Part shown: in pieces, positions 18,016 through 30,328 of the stretch
How the letters are laid out: every line of letters starts with the position of its first letter
Numbering within the stretch: the first letter of the stretch is position 1
DNA from: Yamagishiella unicocca
Lineage: Eukaryota; Chlorophyta; Chlorophyceae; Chlamydomonadales; Volvocaceae
Assembly (NCBI GenBank): GCA_003116995.1
Contig: BDSL01000034.1
Location: 372,001-436,000, forward strand
Direction: 5' to 3'
Length of the DNA stretch: 64,000 bases
Made by a program: the position numbers and the translations under genes
The notes under the pieces: generated by a model
Seen by the model: the letters and a program-made list of their open reading frames with translations, nothing else
Database searches by the model: none
What the model was told of the DNA's origin: nothing

Positions 18016-21000
18016 TCAACGTAAATTGTCTGCCCCCTCCTCTTCTGCAATCGTCGCCAACAACCCCTCAACGTCCACCCCACGCTGTTCTAGCGCCTGT
18101 CTGAGCACCTCCACCTTGCGTTCTTCCTGCCCTAAACACACGAATAAATCCGTCATGCTGTCGTCCGCCTCGGCCTTGGCCTCGTCGCGTGCCTCAGCGA
18201 CAGCCTCCTCGATTCGTCGTTGAATGTCCGCCTCCGATTCACCCGCCATGCTTGGTGGATGACCTGAAAGGTGCAAGCACATAAAAAACGGTTTTTGTTG
18301 TCACTGCGCGGCGTTGACGACAGCTTAGGCGTCCGACCCAAGGGCCGCAACACAGATCATGTGCTTGTCGCCAGCCAAACCGTACCAGCCAGCCGGCATC
18401 GTTGGAGCGACGCACCACATCGAAATCACATAAGCTATTATTTTACATGAGCTTGACCAATTATCCCCTCTTGCAGGATCCCGCTCACGCTCCAACCCAA
18501 CGCCAGCCCCGGGTTCACGGGATTCAAATTCTCCTGAATGGCCCACTCCGCCCAACACCCGTCTCCCCCTTTTCACCGCCCCCAGCACACCTTTCCCTTC
18601 CCCAAACCACTTCGTGTCCTCCCCGAACCCTCACCTGCGCCCGCCAGCGCCCGCGCCTCTGCTGCCGCCGCCGCCGCTGTCGCCGCCACCAGCGCCCCCT
18701 GCGCGCTCCGCAGCTGCGCCTCCGTCGCAAAGGCGTGCGTCTCCAGGTTGTTGTAGGCGCTGGACAGGTCCGCCAGGTCGGCCTCCGCCTTGTGGGCGGC
18801 CATGTGGGCGGCTGCGGCGGCCTCGCGCGCAGCGCCTGCATCCACCTCGGCCTGATAGAGCCGCACGGACATGACCTCCATCTGCCAGCGCAGTGACACA
18901 GGGGGCGGAGAAGGGCGTCATGGCGTTGTAGCTGGATAGCGAACGACGGCCGGCCACTTTTCCAAAATGGGGGACGAACGAGGAGGGTGCACCGTATGGG
19001 GGGGGGTCGCGTGGGTTGGGGGGGAGGTGGGCCGTAGCGGGGAGCGCCGATCAGGATGAAAGGGAAACGTACTGGAGGAAGCTCCCTGAACGGCCAGCGA
19101 GCTCTGTAGGTGCAGCAGCAGGTGAAGGGCTGGAGGAGGTGATTGACTGATTGCAGTCGGGGGCGGGCACGTTCTTGCGCATGCCGCCGCCTCGCGGACT
19201 CCGCACCTGCTGCCTCAGCGCCGCCACCTCCTGCTCCGCCCGCCCGGCCCGCAGCTCCAGAGCCACACGGGCCTCCACGTCTGCCGCGGAGGTCATGGCC
19301 ACACCCATGGGCGCGGGGCCGTGGGGTCCAGGCGCGCCCGGAGGGGCCCCGAGCGGGCCCTGGTGTATGGCCGCCAGCTGACCCCCCGCGAGTGGGGGCG
19401 GCGGGGGCGGGGCAGAGTTCAGCCCCTGCGACAGCCTGGGGCATTGGAAGAGGGGCCGAGGGCGAAGGTCACGGGTCATGGTATTAGGTAGGGAGGGAAC
19501 CTGTGGACCAAAACCGGTGTAAGGAGGATGGGGGTACGGCGGCGTTGGTCCACTGTACTGCACTGGGGCTATCTTGCAGGGTGGAAGAGTGGGTGATTTG
19601 GAGAGTTCGCTGGAGGGGTCGTTGGAGGTTGACGGTGGGAGGAGACAGGGCGTGCACCGGCTGGGCGGCTGGGCCCTGGACTTGCGGGACGGAAGCTACC
19701 AGGTCCCCGCATGCGCAACAAGGCATGCCCCTCGACACTCGCAACGACCGGCTCAAAAGCAGCTAGCCAGCCCCAGTAGCACTAGCACTAGCACTAGCAG
19801 TCGCAAGCAGCACTCCCGCCCAGCGGCTACGCTGCCGAGTCCCTCCCGCCGCCGCGCCTGAACAGGTCCTCCGCCAGGGCCCGGTTGCGGCTGCGCAGCT
19901 CGTCCACCTCCCGAGCCATGCGACCCAGCTGCGCCACCGCCCAGCCCAGTCGCGAGGCGTCGTCCGGTCCGGGCACCTCCGCGGGGCAGGAGGGCACGCC
20001 GTCCTGCGAAGACGGGCAATCGAGGGGGAAGGACCGGGAGGTGGGGTTGCAAAAAGGACCGGGAGATGGATGGGATAGGGGAAGACCCGTGGACGAATGA
20101 GAAAACCGTTTAGAAAAACCGTTTAGGACAGCCGTTTGCAGATGCATGCTGGAGAACTTGGTGGGGGAATCTAACGTCGGAAGTCGTGTGTCGACCCTCG
20201 GCGGCTAAGAGGAAAACGGCAGTGACTCCTAGGCGAGCGGAAACGAGGATCCCGCGCTCCTAGGCGGGTGGGGGGGCGAGGGTTGAGGAAAGCCCGTGGA
20301 TTAGGAAGCCGATTAGAGACTGTTTGGTGCGCACGTTTAAAAATGCATGCTAGAGGACTTTGAAGGGGGCCGGGTTTGGGATGGTTGAGGGTAGGGTGTC
20401 AACGATGCAGGCGTGGGAAGCGCAGCATCAGATCCAGGGGGGCGGCGGTAGGGAGCGTGGCGTGGGGGGGTCTTCAACGACCGACAGTGCTGTGGCCGCA
20501 AGCCGCACCTGGCCCCGATGACCCGCGGGTCGCGAGAAGACCTCCATCGCACGTTGCCGTACAGCGTCCTCGACGTCCGAAACCATCCCCGCCACGTCGT
20601 GCCCCAGCTGGAAGGCGCCGACGCCGTCGGCGGCATCGGCGGCGGCACCGGCCGATGCCGCCGCCGCCTGCTCCGCCGCCACCACCGCGGCCGCCGTGGC
20701 CGCGCGCGTCAGCGGCTTGGTCGCTTGGAGCGACGGCGCCGCCAGCGCGGCTGCGAAGGTGGGGCTGCGCCTGAGGTCGTCCAAACGGAAGAAGAACAGG
20801 CTCAGCCCCACCCGCGACATGATGACATCGAGCACCAGGTCCGACGGCGACTGCGTGCCCGCCGGCAGCGCCGCCGCCGTTTTGCCGTACAGCATGCACG
20901 TGCCGAGCACGCACGCCGCCAGCCCGCACACCACCGGATCGCCGGCGCCGGCGCCCTGGGCCGGCGGCGCCGCCGGCGCCGCCCCGGGCGCCTGCGGCGC

Positions 21001-24000
21001 CGGCGCGGCGGCGGCTTGCGCCGCCGGGCCCTGCCGCCCCGTGACTACGTCGACCAGCAGCGGCAGGTGTGCCGCGCTCTCTAGCATGGCCGCCCCTGCT
21101 GGCGGGCAGTCCTGCAGCCACACCAGCAGCAGTCGCAGCAGGGTGCACACCACCAGGCGGGCCAGGTCGCTGCAGGGAGGCCGAAGCGCCGCCGTGAGGT
21201 GGCGCACAAGCCTGCGCCCAAGGGCAAGCGCAAAAAGCGGCGGGCGGGGGGGCGGAGGTTGTGTGAGCAGCGACCTGGCACGACGCTGGGGGAGGGGGTG
21301 TGGCGAAAGGACCCGGTTACACGACTGGGGGGAATGCAGCTGGCGCGTAGTCTTCGGATGCGGGGGGTGGGGTGGGGGTAGCGCAGAGCACAGGTGGCGT
21401 ACAGTCCGGTGATCCTCCTCAGCAATACATAGTTCGACCCCCCGCACCCGCGACACATCCAGGCTGCGACTCTTTACTTCTAGCTCAGTTCGCCGCTGCC
21501 CCGATCGTGACCCCCACGGCCAAACCGAGACGAACCTGGGCATCAGGTAGTCCGGCGGCACCCCCGGCCCCGCAGCCTCCAGCGGCACCGCCAGCAGCCG
21601 CTGCTTGGCCGCCAGGTTGCCCACCAGCAGGTGCTGCAGCACGCCCGCAGCGCGACACGTCACCACAAGACCGCCATTCGCGGCATTGGCGGCGGGGATG
21701 GAGCCCGCGCCGGCGCCGGCGCCGCCGTATCGGCCCGAGGTGCCGGCGCCGGCTGTCGCCGCCACCGGGGCAGCTGTGCTCCCCAGGGCCGAGCCCCCGG
21801 CGAGCAGCGCGGCCACGAGGTCCTGCCCGAACGACCCGCGGGTCGCCGCGTGCCCCGGATACCCACCGCCGTTGGCGAGGCCGTTGCCGTTGCTGCTGCT
21901 ACTGCCGAACTGCGGCTCCAGCGGGCCGATGGTCGACGCCAGGCCGGCCTGACCGTCGGCGTTGCCCCGGCAGTAGCACGCAATCACGTGGTCCGCGGCG
22001 GCGCACTCCGTCGCGTCGGTGCCGTACAGCGCCACGCGCAGCACCGCCTGCAGCGCCGGCATCTCCCTCCCCGGGTCCGGGCCGGCGACGCCGGCGGCTC
22101 CGCCGCCGCCGTGCGCCACCGCCTCCGGCGGCTCCGCCCCTGCCGGCCCCGGCCCCGGCCGCACCAACGCCCTGCTCAGCCGCTCCTGGCACGCAGCCTG
22201 GCCGTCCACCATGTCGCCCAGCGCGCCCAGCGCCGCCGCTCGCACCGCCGTCGACGGCACGCCGCCGTCCTGCAGCGCCGCCGCCAGCAGCGCCTCCAGC
22301 GCGCCCGCCGCCAGGAGCTTGCCCTGGTTGGCGGTGCGGTTGGACTGCTCGGTGGCGCGGTCGGGGTCGGCGGCAGAGACTGGCGGGCCGCACTGCGAGG
22401 GGGGGAGGGAGATCGGGAGCAGGGTGGGGCCATGCGGGGTGCGGGCGGAGGTCCGGGCCGTTGAGGGCTGAGAAATGTCCAGGTCCGTGGAGGTCGCTGG
22501 CCTTAGTTGCCCGGCAGAGCCGGTTCCACACGCTCCGGCGCCAGCAACCCAAGGGACAAGGTGCCCCCATCCAACACTCTTCCCAAACGGCCCCCTCTCT
22601 GGCGCCCTAGACGTCCGCCATCTCCGCAGGGCCATGCTCTGCACCCGGCTCTCACACCGCACCCGGCCTCTACGTGCCGGTGTTATAAAACCCTAAATCA
22701 CCCCTCTCCCCCGCCACCTCGCACCAGCAGCCGGAGCGTCTCCATCAAGCCCAGCATGTTTGCCGCCTTCTGCCGGGGCAGCTGCCGCGGCCCAAGCAGC
22801 GCGTCCGTCCCCGCCGCCGCCAGCGCCGCCAGCGCGTTGTGCAGCTCCAGGGAGGGCTCCTCGCCGCCGTCAAAGCCGCCACCGCCGCCGCCGGCGCCGC
22901 CATTGAGGAACGGGATGGGGCCCGCGGCCTGGGCGAACTGCCCGCCACCTGCGGCCGCCGCCGCGGCGGCGGCGGCCGGGGAGGCGGCGGCGGCGCCGCC
23001 GCCGCCGCCAGCCGGCACGGCCGAGGTTATGAGTCTCGGCAGCATGGTCACGTGGCCCATCTCCCGGAACAGGCGCTGGTTGGCCATGTTGCCTCGGAGC
23101 AGGTTGTTCATCAGCTCGACGCAGTCCTGCACGGATGGTGGGCGGCATGAGAGGAGACCCGTGGGTCGGCGCGGACGGCGGGGCGGGCCCACGGGGTATG
23201 GCGGCGCGAGCGGGGACCTCCCAAAGGCGACTGCAGCACTCGAGCGCAAAGGCCGGCCGCTGGGGTTGCGTTGCGAAAAGGAGTGGGGCGGAGGACGTTC
23301 ACACCACTGGCCCAATCCCGCCCGTCCAGCCCCAACACCAACAGCTTCGGCTTCCTAGCACACCGGGCTTTCCTCACAAGCCGCCAGCAGCAGAACCTGC
23401 CGCTCCCCCCCCTCCCGCACCTTCAAAACTTCTGTTTTAAACGGTTTTTTTCGGGCATCCACGGGTCTCCCTCGAACCCCTCCCGCACCTGGACGACCAT
23501 GCCCCCGTCCAGCCCGCCCTCCTCCCGCAGCAGCTCCGCCACCCGGTCGAAGGCGCCCTCGAATGCGGCGATCTTCTGCACCTCGCTGCCGCCAGCAGCC
23601 GCCCCGCCGGGGGGCCCGGCCTCCGCGCGCGTGAGGGCCGCCAGCAGCAGCAGCGCCTCGTTGCGGATCACCTGCGGACGAGGCCGCGGGGGCCGCAGGA
23701 GGGGGCGGGGAAGCGCCGGGGCAGGCCGGCGGAAGACGGGGCGGTTACGGAGCCGAGGAAAGGGCGGGTCCGTCATCGTCGGGGTCCTTGTCCGGAACGG
23801 CGTTCGTCAGAGGTGGAGGCAGCAGAAGCGCAGGCGCGACATTGTTGGTGCGGTGCCGCAGCGGCCGCCACCGGTCCAGCGCTGCCTGACTGCTGTGTTG
23901 TGACCCCAACGACCCACGGCGCTGCGATAACCTCGGCCCGCCCGGCAGGAGACAGGTGGGGACCGCCCGGGCGGCCCCCTGGCTGCGGCCCCCTGGCTGC

Positions 24001-26404
24001 GGCCCCCTTACCTCCGATCGCTCCCCCAGCAGCTCCGTGAGACGTACGACGCTCATGGGTGTGGCGAGGATGGCTTCCTGGCGTGGGGAGGAGACGAGGC
24101 AGGGACGCGGTTTCGGAGCGGGCCGGCTTCAGAGGCGGTGAGCGGCGCACTGGAGGGCGCCCGGACAGCACGAACTGCGTCCCCAAAACATGCGTCACCA
24201 TGCACCCTACTCCCCCTGGGGGTGCCCCGCCGAGCACGCAGCGCCCTGCACGTGAACCCGCACCTCCACAGCTACTCCCTCATGCCAAGCCCCTTCCCCG
24301 CCCTCCTCCCGCGCCCCGCCATCCTCCCCCCGCGCCCCGCCGTCCTCCCCCCGCGCCCCGCCGTCCTCGCCTGCAGCCTGGACGCGCAGTGGTTGAGCAG
24401 CGCCGTGAGCAGCTGCACGGTGTGGTAGCGCACGTAGAAGTCCGGCACCCCCACCGGCTCGTCCTCCAGCAGACCCAGCAGCAGCCCCACGTGCTCCCGC
24501 TGCCGCGCCAGCAGCTCCGCATTGATCGCGGCGGCCTGAGCCTGGGGACGAGGAAGACCGCAGCAGGCAGCAGGCAGCAGGCAGCAGGCAGCAGGCAGCA
24601 GGCAGCAGGCAGCAGGCAGCAGGCAGCAGGCAGCAGGCAGCAGGCAGCAGGCAGCAGGCAGCAGGCAGCAGGCAGCAGGGAGCAGGCAGCAGGCAGCAGA
24701 GTAAAGTGCGGTATCCACAGAGGCAGCTGTAGAGGCAGCAGCAGCCGCGGGGCCACGCGGCGTGCGAGGGGTATGCGGGGACGGGTCGCTTGGGGCGCGG
24801 GTCGGGTGTGGCTCAGGGCCCCAGCGCTGCCGGCCCGGCGCCGGCACGCGACCCCCACCGCCGCCACCCATCTGTATCCACCACCAGGCCGACCTCGGCA
24901 CGCAGCGCTCTACCCAGCCCGGACCCCAAGACTCAGCCATTTGATGGCGGTGCGGGTCGCCTCACGGCGCCTGGCCCCGCCCCACGCTCACTCTCCCCCT
25001 CGTACGCTCCATGCGGAGTCACCGAGGGGTCACCCTCACTGCCCCCGCCCTGCTCCATCCTGGCCCCGCCCCAGCCGCGCCACTCTACACGGTCAGCCAC
25101 AGATGCCTGTTTCCCCCCAAGTCCACAGCCCCGTGGCTTACCCAGGCCACGTATCGGCCAGGGAAGGAATGGGCGGGCGGGTGGGTCCTCGCAGCTGGAT
25201 GACACAACCCGCGCCCTGTACCGAAGGCCGTCGGGCCCGGGCGGCCGGAGGCCAGCCAGCCGCTCGACCACTCGCCAGCCCATCCTCCCTCCCACACCAC
25301 CCCGCTCAGTGCCTAGCATTGGGCTCTTCCTAGCCCCTCCCCTCCCCTCCCCTGGCCTGGAGGCCTCGAGAGCCGCGGACCCCACCGCTCCCGCCTGCGC
25401 CCAATCACCCAGCCAAGCCAAGCCCCAGCAGGGTAGCGGTACCGCAGCATAAGCGGCTAGCCCACCTCTGCGGCTGTGACCGCCTGCTGCTGCGGGTGGT
25501 GGTAGTGGTCATGGTGGTGGTGATGGTGGTGCTCCCCCCGCTCGCGGCCCCCAAGCGACACCCCCGCCTCCGGTGGACCCGTGGTGGCCGCCACCAGAGC
25601 CTCCAGGGCGCCCTGCAGCAGCGCCACGTCATCACGGTCGTCCCGCAGTACGGCAATAAGGACGGGGATGCCCATGGTGCCGAACGCCAGCTGGGCCTGA
25701 GGGACGTGGGGTTGGGATGGGGGCCTGGGGTGTTGGCGATAGGTTATGCAAACAGAAGCCGGCCAAGGCGGATTGGACGGCGCGGGGGCGCATTGGCCGG
25801 AAGAAGGGCGGGCTGCGGTCGGAGGGGGACGAGGGCGAAGGCAAGGCTGCACGCGGCAAGCAGGTGCTACTGGGTACGGGTTCCCGCGGCAAGCAGGTGC
25901 TACTCTGGGGCTTTGGGGGAATTAAATACGGGATTGGCGCGATGGACAGACACGGCGCGGACTGGGCCCACAGCGGGCGCATTCCCTCGTCCCCCCCCCC
26001 CCCCGGCTCAGCACCGGTATCGGTGCTTATGAATCTAGTGCCAAACAATCATCTAACCTTTGGGTTATCGACAAGTAAATCTTTCAGCTGTGACATCGCC
26101 TGGCGTCGGTACTCCGGCAAAAGCGAGCCAGAGATGCGCTGCAGCAGCGCCTCCACTTCGGCCTCGTCATTTTGAACGGCTGCACGCATATTATAAAGAA
26201 ACGTTAGATCTGCTCCTAATGATCCAAACAGGCACGCACCCAGAAGCAGCAGCCACTGGGATGGTAAGCAATTCCGTAGCACAGCGGACAAGAGAACTTC
26301 GCCAACTCGGATTGAAGCGTACCCGTAAGTGCTGCTCTGGCCTCTCCAAGCGCAGCCACACCCTTAGCTAGCCCACCCACGCCTTTGGCCAGGCGTCCGA
26401 GCAT
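18016..26404 (-). CDS. USO1: USO1/p115 vesicle-tethering golgin
   Basis: Thirteen exons join in phase to about 1235 residues: 26404-26323, 26215-26058, 25696-25466, 24541-24371, 24077-24012, 23671-23489, 23126-22725, 22392-21536, 21169-20509, 20003-19831, 19435-19207, 18881-18635, 18263-18016. The armadillo head carries p115 hallmarks: VIRNEALLLLAALTR, VQKIAAFEGAF, GGMVVQ|DCVELMNNLLRGN, NQRLFREMGHV and YHTVQLLTALLNH. The C-terminal part is coiled coil (AREVDELRSRNRALAEDL; KAEADLADLSSAYNNLET) and ends DLFVCLGQEERKVEVLRQAL, as in p115 tails. The protein tethers ER-derived vesicles at the cis-Golgi. Oddities: a His-rich insertion in exon 3 (HHHHHHHDHYHH), Ala/Gly-rich loops in exons 7-9, and a GC donor (CAG|GCGAGG) after exon 4. 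The exon 10/11 junction (GCAGC|GTAGCC) is the least certain. Confidence 0.9.
20065..20190 (+). repeat. Introner-like repeat copy 1 (USO1 intron 9, antisense to gene)
   Basis: Contains GAAGACCCGTGGA, then AAAACCGTTTAG (twice), then GATGCATGCTGGAGAACTTGG and GGAAGTCGTGTGTCGACC. The same order of blocks occurs in introns of the ABCF and M20 genes. Confidence 0.8.
20278..20405 (+). repeat. Introner-like repeat copy 2 (diverged, USO1 intron 9)
   Basis: Blocks GAGGAAAGCCCGTGGATTAG, then ACTGTTTGGTG, AAATGCATGCTAGAGGACTT and GGTGTCAACG follow in the family order. A similarly diverged pair (GAGGAAAGCCCG... CTAGGAAGCCGAAGC) lies at 23345-23400 in the opposite orientation. Confidence 0.65.
23421..23488 (-). 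repeat. Introner-like repeat copy 3 (starts at USO1 intron 6 donor)
   Basis: Read on the gene strand, the intron begins GTGCGGGAGGGGTTCGAGGG and continues AGACCCGTGGATGCCCG, AAAAAACCGTTTAAAACAG, AAGTTTTGAAG. The element therefore begins at the 5' splice site itself. Confidence 0.85.
24561..24700. repeat. 7-bp (CAGCAGG)n array in USO1 intron 3
   Basis: About 19 near-perfect copies of a heptanucleotide lie just upstream of exon 4 in gene orientation, with one G-for-C variant near 24679. Confidence 0.95.
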
Positions 26405-27033
26405 TGTGTCCGCTGTTCCGAGGATTCAAACTGTTACAAGGTGATCCCGTAATGATTGCTGAAGGAGCTAAATTTTGCAATGCAAAGACCAACTGAAAGC
26501 GAAGGTGGTCTTTGCAACACCCAGCAATATCGAGGACTCTCAAGACACAATTTTGTCATCGATTATGCTTGTGCAACTATCATTATTCTATGCCCTATGT
26601 TACAGCCCGCCTCTGTAGGAGGCGAGGAGAAAATAGCGAAGCTGTACAACACAGCGAAGTCCTGGGCGGCTTTGCCCCTAGAAAACAAGCTGTACAACCG
26701 CTCAAAGCGCACCCTAAAATATGCAAGGGCGGTCAAACGACGACGTTATAAGTGCATTCCGCACAGGCCTAGGAAAGTGGGGCTGGCAAAGAAGGGAAGC
26801 ACCGAGGGAACACCAAAAACAAAACCATCATCACGTCGAAACTCTGGTGATCTAAAACATCCCCAACCTTCCAAGTCCAACCACGCCCCGCCAGGCCTAG
26901 GTAGCACTACAGTTATCCTTACAAATTATGCACCCTAATATTGACACCCCAGACGTCCCCGGAGGGCTATCAGCACACTCCGTGCATCAGCACGCCTCTG
27001 TAACCATTCCAGATGCAAGAGCCGTGCGGCCGC
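26405..27033. other. Intergenic stretch between USO1 and the EF-hand gene
   Basis: This AT-richer spacer contains the USO1 5' region and the EF-hand gene 3' UTR. A 160-codon plus-strand frame (26456-26938) is present, but its composition and lack of recognisable motifs suggest chance. CCCGCCTCTGTAGGAGGCGAGG near 26608 forms a small hairpin. Confidence 0.5.
26919..26923 (-). promoter_or_regulatory. Candidate polyadenylation signal TGTAA of the EF-hand gene
   Basis: TGTAA on the minus strand lies about 110 bases past the stop of the EF-hand gene. Confidence 0.5.
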
Positions 27034-28766
27034 TCAAGCTGATGTCATCACGTCCTCAAACTCCTGTATGAGTGCAGGGGCCGGGATCGCGGGATGGTGG
27101 TGGTCCGTGAGACGTGGTCGCGGTGCGATGTGCTCCGGTTCTTCTTGTTCCCTCTTCCCTGTCCCTCCGTCCCCTCCCAAACATGTCCAGCGCATCGAGC
27201 CACCTGTCCCCCTCCGCCGTCCTCCCACCCCACTGCCCGACGCGCCCGCCACGCGCACCATCAGCAAACACACAGGGGCAGCCTCTGCCCGCCGCCCGCG
27301 CCCGCCGCCCCTGTCGTACGCGCTGTCGTACGCACCTGGCGGCTGATGCGCTTGTCGTTGTCCCGGTCCGCCTCGGCCACCATGGCCTCGGCCTCAGAGG
27401 GCGTCACCTTGAAGTGCTGCGGCGGCGAGCACGGAGGCGGAGGGCGCGGGCGGGAGGAGGAAGGCGGAGGGGAGGACGTGAGGAATGAGCGAGTGCGTAC
27501 GGCGGCGGAAGGCAGGCGTGGGGCCGCGGGAAAGTGGAACGTACTGGGATAAGCCCTGCAGCGGTTCCGTCCTGCCTCGCAGCAAGGGTGCTGACCCTTG
27601 CCGCTTGAGAGGCGTGCGTCAGCAGGTCGGCGGCGAGAGCGCCTCGGTGCGTACCTGTCCGGCAGTTCGTATACGACCGGCAGATCCGGCAGTTCATAAC
27701 CGACCCGGCCTACGAGCTCCGAATTCGTACAATAAAGACCCGCCACACCAACTGTGACCATAACTCCACATCCTACTAATGCACTGGTGTTTTTGAAGCA
27801 AGCGACGTCCTGGAATTTTAAGTGTGGGCGCGGGACAGCGCTGTCTGCATTAAAGCCTGCAACAGGATTTGCAGTGTTTCGCCACTTTACACGATCCATA
27901 CGCATGGCACGAGGTACCTTTTGCAACTCGGCCGCGCCGATGGTGGTGTGCCGCGGTGGCGCCAGCTCCTCGAATTTGGGCAGCGTCTCCTTCCCCTGGC
28001 TCTGAAGGATGAACTGCCACACGGACGGCGCGCGACGGCCGCCTCGGGCGTTGTCGATGATCCAGTCGGCACGGCCGGCGCCGGGGCCCAGCACGGGGCG
28101 ATTGACCTGTGGCGCGCGAGCATCACGGAAACAGGGGCAGCCTCAGCTCAGACAGTTTGTCTTGCGACCAGGAGGCTACGATAGGTGCGGAAAAATGCGA
28201 GCCGAGCCGCGCGAAACTCGGTCGCGCAAACAGCCAGGAATCCCGACGCCATTTTATGTGCGTTAATAGAAGAAGCCGTTGGAAAATCGCGGGACGTGGC
28301 CCCGTGGACGCGCAGGGAAGCGTGTCGGTGCGGCGACAGCTGTTGACAGGGCCCAGCGAAACAGCAGCAGGTTCAAGGAGGGAGGACGAGCGAATGCCGG
28401 CTTGCAATCGCTCGAACGGCATGCATCACGTGAGGGTGCGAAGAGGGGCACGGGCGCGCGCGAATCGCGCCCGGCAATCCGCCGGCGCCCGGCGATCTGC
28501 CGTCCGTTCCGGACTCGGCGACTCACCTTGTGGATATCGCCAACAGTCGTGGTCATGGCCGGCATATCATCGCTCTTATTGGTCAGATGCTTGCCAGATT
28601 CAGTGCTGGTGGCGCCGAGGGGCTGCTGGTCGCGCTTGAGGTCGCCGTCCATCTCGTTGGCCTCAACGTCGTCGGCCGCGCCTGAGACGAAGTCGTTGAA
28701 GGACGGCACGTAGTGCAGACCCGTGTGCTGACGCACGGCCGCAGTCAGCATATCGGTGAGGCCCAT
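27034..28766 (-). CDS. Small EF-hand calcium-binding protein
   Basis: Four exons join in phase to 179 residues: 28766-28527, 28106-27918, 27416-27336, 27063-27034. Near the C-terminus, EAEAMVAEADRDNDKRISRQ is followed across the last splice junction by EFEDVMTSA. The 12-residue loop DRDNDKRISRQE has Asp at 1, 3 and 5, Ile at 8 and Glu at 12, so it is a canonical EF-hand completed only by splicing. Upstream, PKFEELAPPRHTTIGAAELQ resembles the end of a degenerate partner hand. The N-terminal 80 residues are acidic and unassigned. The frame stays open upstream of the chosen ATG, so a slightly earlier start cannot be excluded. The likely role is Ca2+ sensing; the exact family is not recognised. 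Confidence 0.75.
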
Positions 28767-30328
28767 TGTCTGTTCGCGCAAGCGATGCCTGCGGACGCAG
28801 TTGGGCGAGATGTTATCCACGGTTTTGTCCCTATGTTCCAGAAGGCAAGCCCCGACCCTCTCCGGAACGCCCCATGTCGTCAGTCGCGGTGTACGTATCA
28901 TATTGCTGGTGCAGTGGGGTGGCACGGACTTGGCAACCGAGACTCCGTGAACATTCAGGGGCGCACCTGTCGACGTCGGTGTTTGTTGCCTTGTTCAGTG
29001 AAACGGTATATTTATATGTCACTCAGGATTAATTAGTTCCGGAAATATCCTACAAACATATTAGGGGTGGGTATTCGCGAAGGTTGGGCATTGGGCCCCT
29101 GCCGCGTCAGCTCGGGCCGACGGTTGAGAACCCTGCGCAGCGCGCCAGCGCCCATACTTAAGCACAGCACGGTGGCATAAATACATTATCGATACCTATA
29201 ATTTTTGTTTGGAGAAGTACCTGCGTCCCGTGTGCGCGAATCAATGAGGCTTTTCGAGTTACCGATATATGTGTTTAGAAACGCTATCGTTTGCTAATTC
29301 GTTTGCTCCCGTGCCTTCCGTTCAACCTCAAGAATTCGTCCTGAGTTAATGGGAACGTTTCTACGCCTACGGTCGCCGCAGCGGAGCAGCTCAAGGGTTC
29401 ACAGAGCTGTCCGAAGGACTGCGCAGACCCGGGGGTCGCGTGCCGGGGACACTTTTCTGTCGTGGCCATTACCGTATGTAGCAAAGTGCCTTTGAGGTTC
29501 TTCAATATTTTCTTCCAGTTGCGATTTCATTTGATGCTCAAGGCATTTTTCCGATGCTTAAAGAATGATGTAGACATGTGCTTTACGGTCTGGCAATGAC
29601 TTCACAGGTTGGCATCAAATGGCGGTTAAAGAGAAATGGGTCGCGCTTTAAGAGGTGGCGAGGCCAGTGGCTGTCAGCTGCGGCGTTGCATGCTAAGACG
29701 GTTGTGTCGGTTCTGCCCCTTGCGAGAACACTGAGGCCCTGCATATGCAATGTTATTGAAGAACAGTGCGTAACTTGATGACCGCAGCTTTGCAGCAAAC
29801 TGAGGAACAAGCGGACGGGACCAGATGGGGGCGACGGCTGTGCAAGTGTGGTCGGCGGGGTTCTTTCCATTGCGCTGGGGCAGCAATCTTTATTTTACAA
29901 TTCAGTTTTAAACTTATATACGCATATATCAAAGGTATACCTGTCTTCTGTCGTGGGGGCTTGCTCGCGCGAAGGAACCTGAGCCGTTTACTGGTTGAGG
30001 TCCACCTTCACCGGTGCGTTGATTTGATTTCAGCAGCAATCCGGACTTGTCTTTCCTCTTTACATTGATACCTCGGCTTGGAGAGAACAGCGCCGCACGT
30101 AGTGAAGCGCCGGAGCCACAGGCTTGCTGGAACCAGCTCTGGCCATTTCTGGCCCGTTGCTCCCGAACTGATTAGTGAACAGATGAACTCAATTTACGCA
30201 TTGATTACGAGCGCGGTGCCTTCCTTTTCCAAGCCTATTCGTTTGGTCACGATTCACCCTGCCTGGCCCCTCGCAACTCGCAGGCATCGTGCGCCTGTAA
30301 CGCCCAAGTGCGTCAGCGCCAAGTCAAC
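28767..30328. other. Intergenic region between two divergent genes
   Basis: This lower-GC region of about 1.56 kb separates the minus-strand EF-hand gene from the plus-strand ABCF gene and should hold both promoters. No gene with splice support was found. TATATTTATATGTCACTCAG near 29008 and TATACGCATATATC near 29917 are AT-rich spots that could be promoter elements. Confidence 0.45.

Noticed and set aside
21372..22610. 412-codon plus-strand frame rich in Pro/Ala/Arg
   Set aside because: It is an antisense shadow of USO1 exon 8, created by GC-rich codons.
20428..22662. A 744-codon frame taken as one exon of USO1
   Set aside because: It spans introns on both sides of exons 8 and 9. The segment around 21170-21535 lacks p115 similarity and is bounded by good splice sites.
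24561..24700. CRISPR-like array
   Set aside because: It is a simple heptanucleotide repeat with no spacers, inside a eukaryotic intron. None of the other tandem arrays has unique spacers either.
26456..26938. 160-codon plus-strand ORF
   Set aside because: It lies in the AT-richer spacer, has no recognisable motif, and overlaps the polyadenylation signal of the EF-hand gene.
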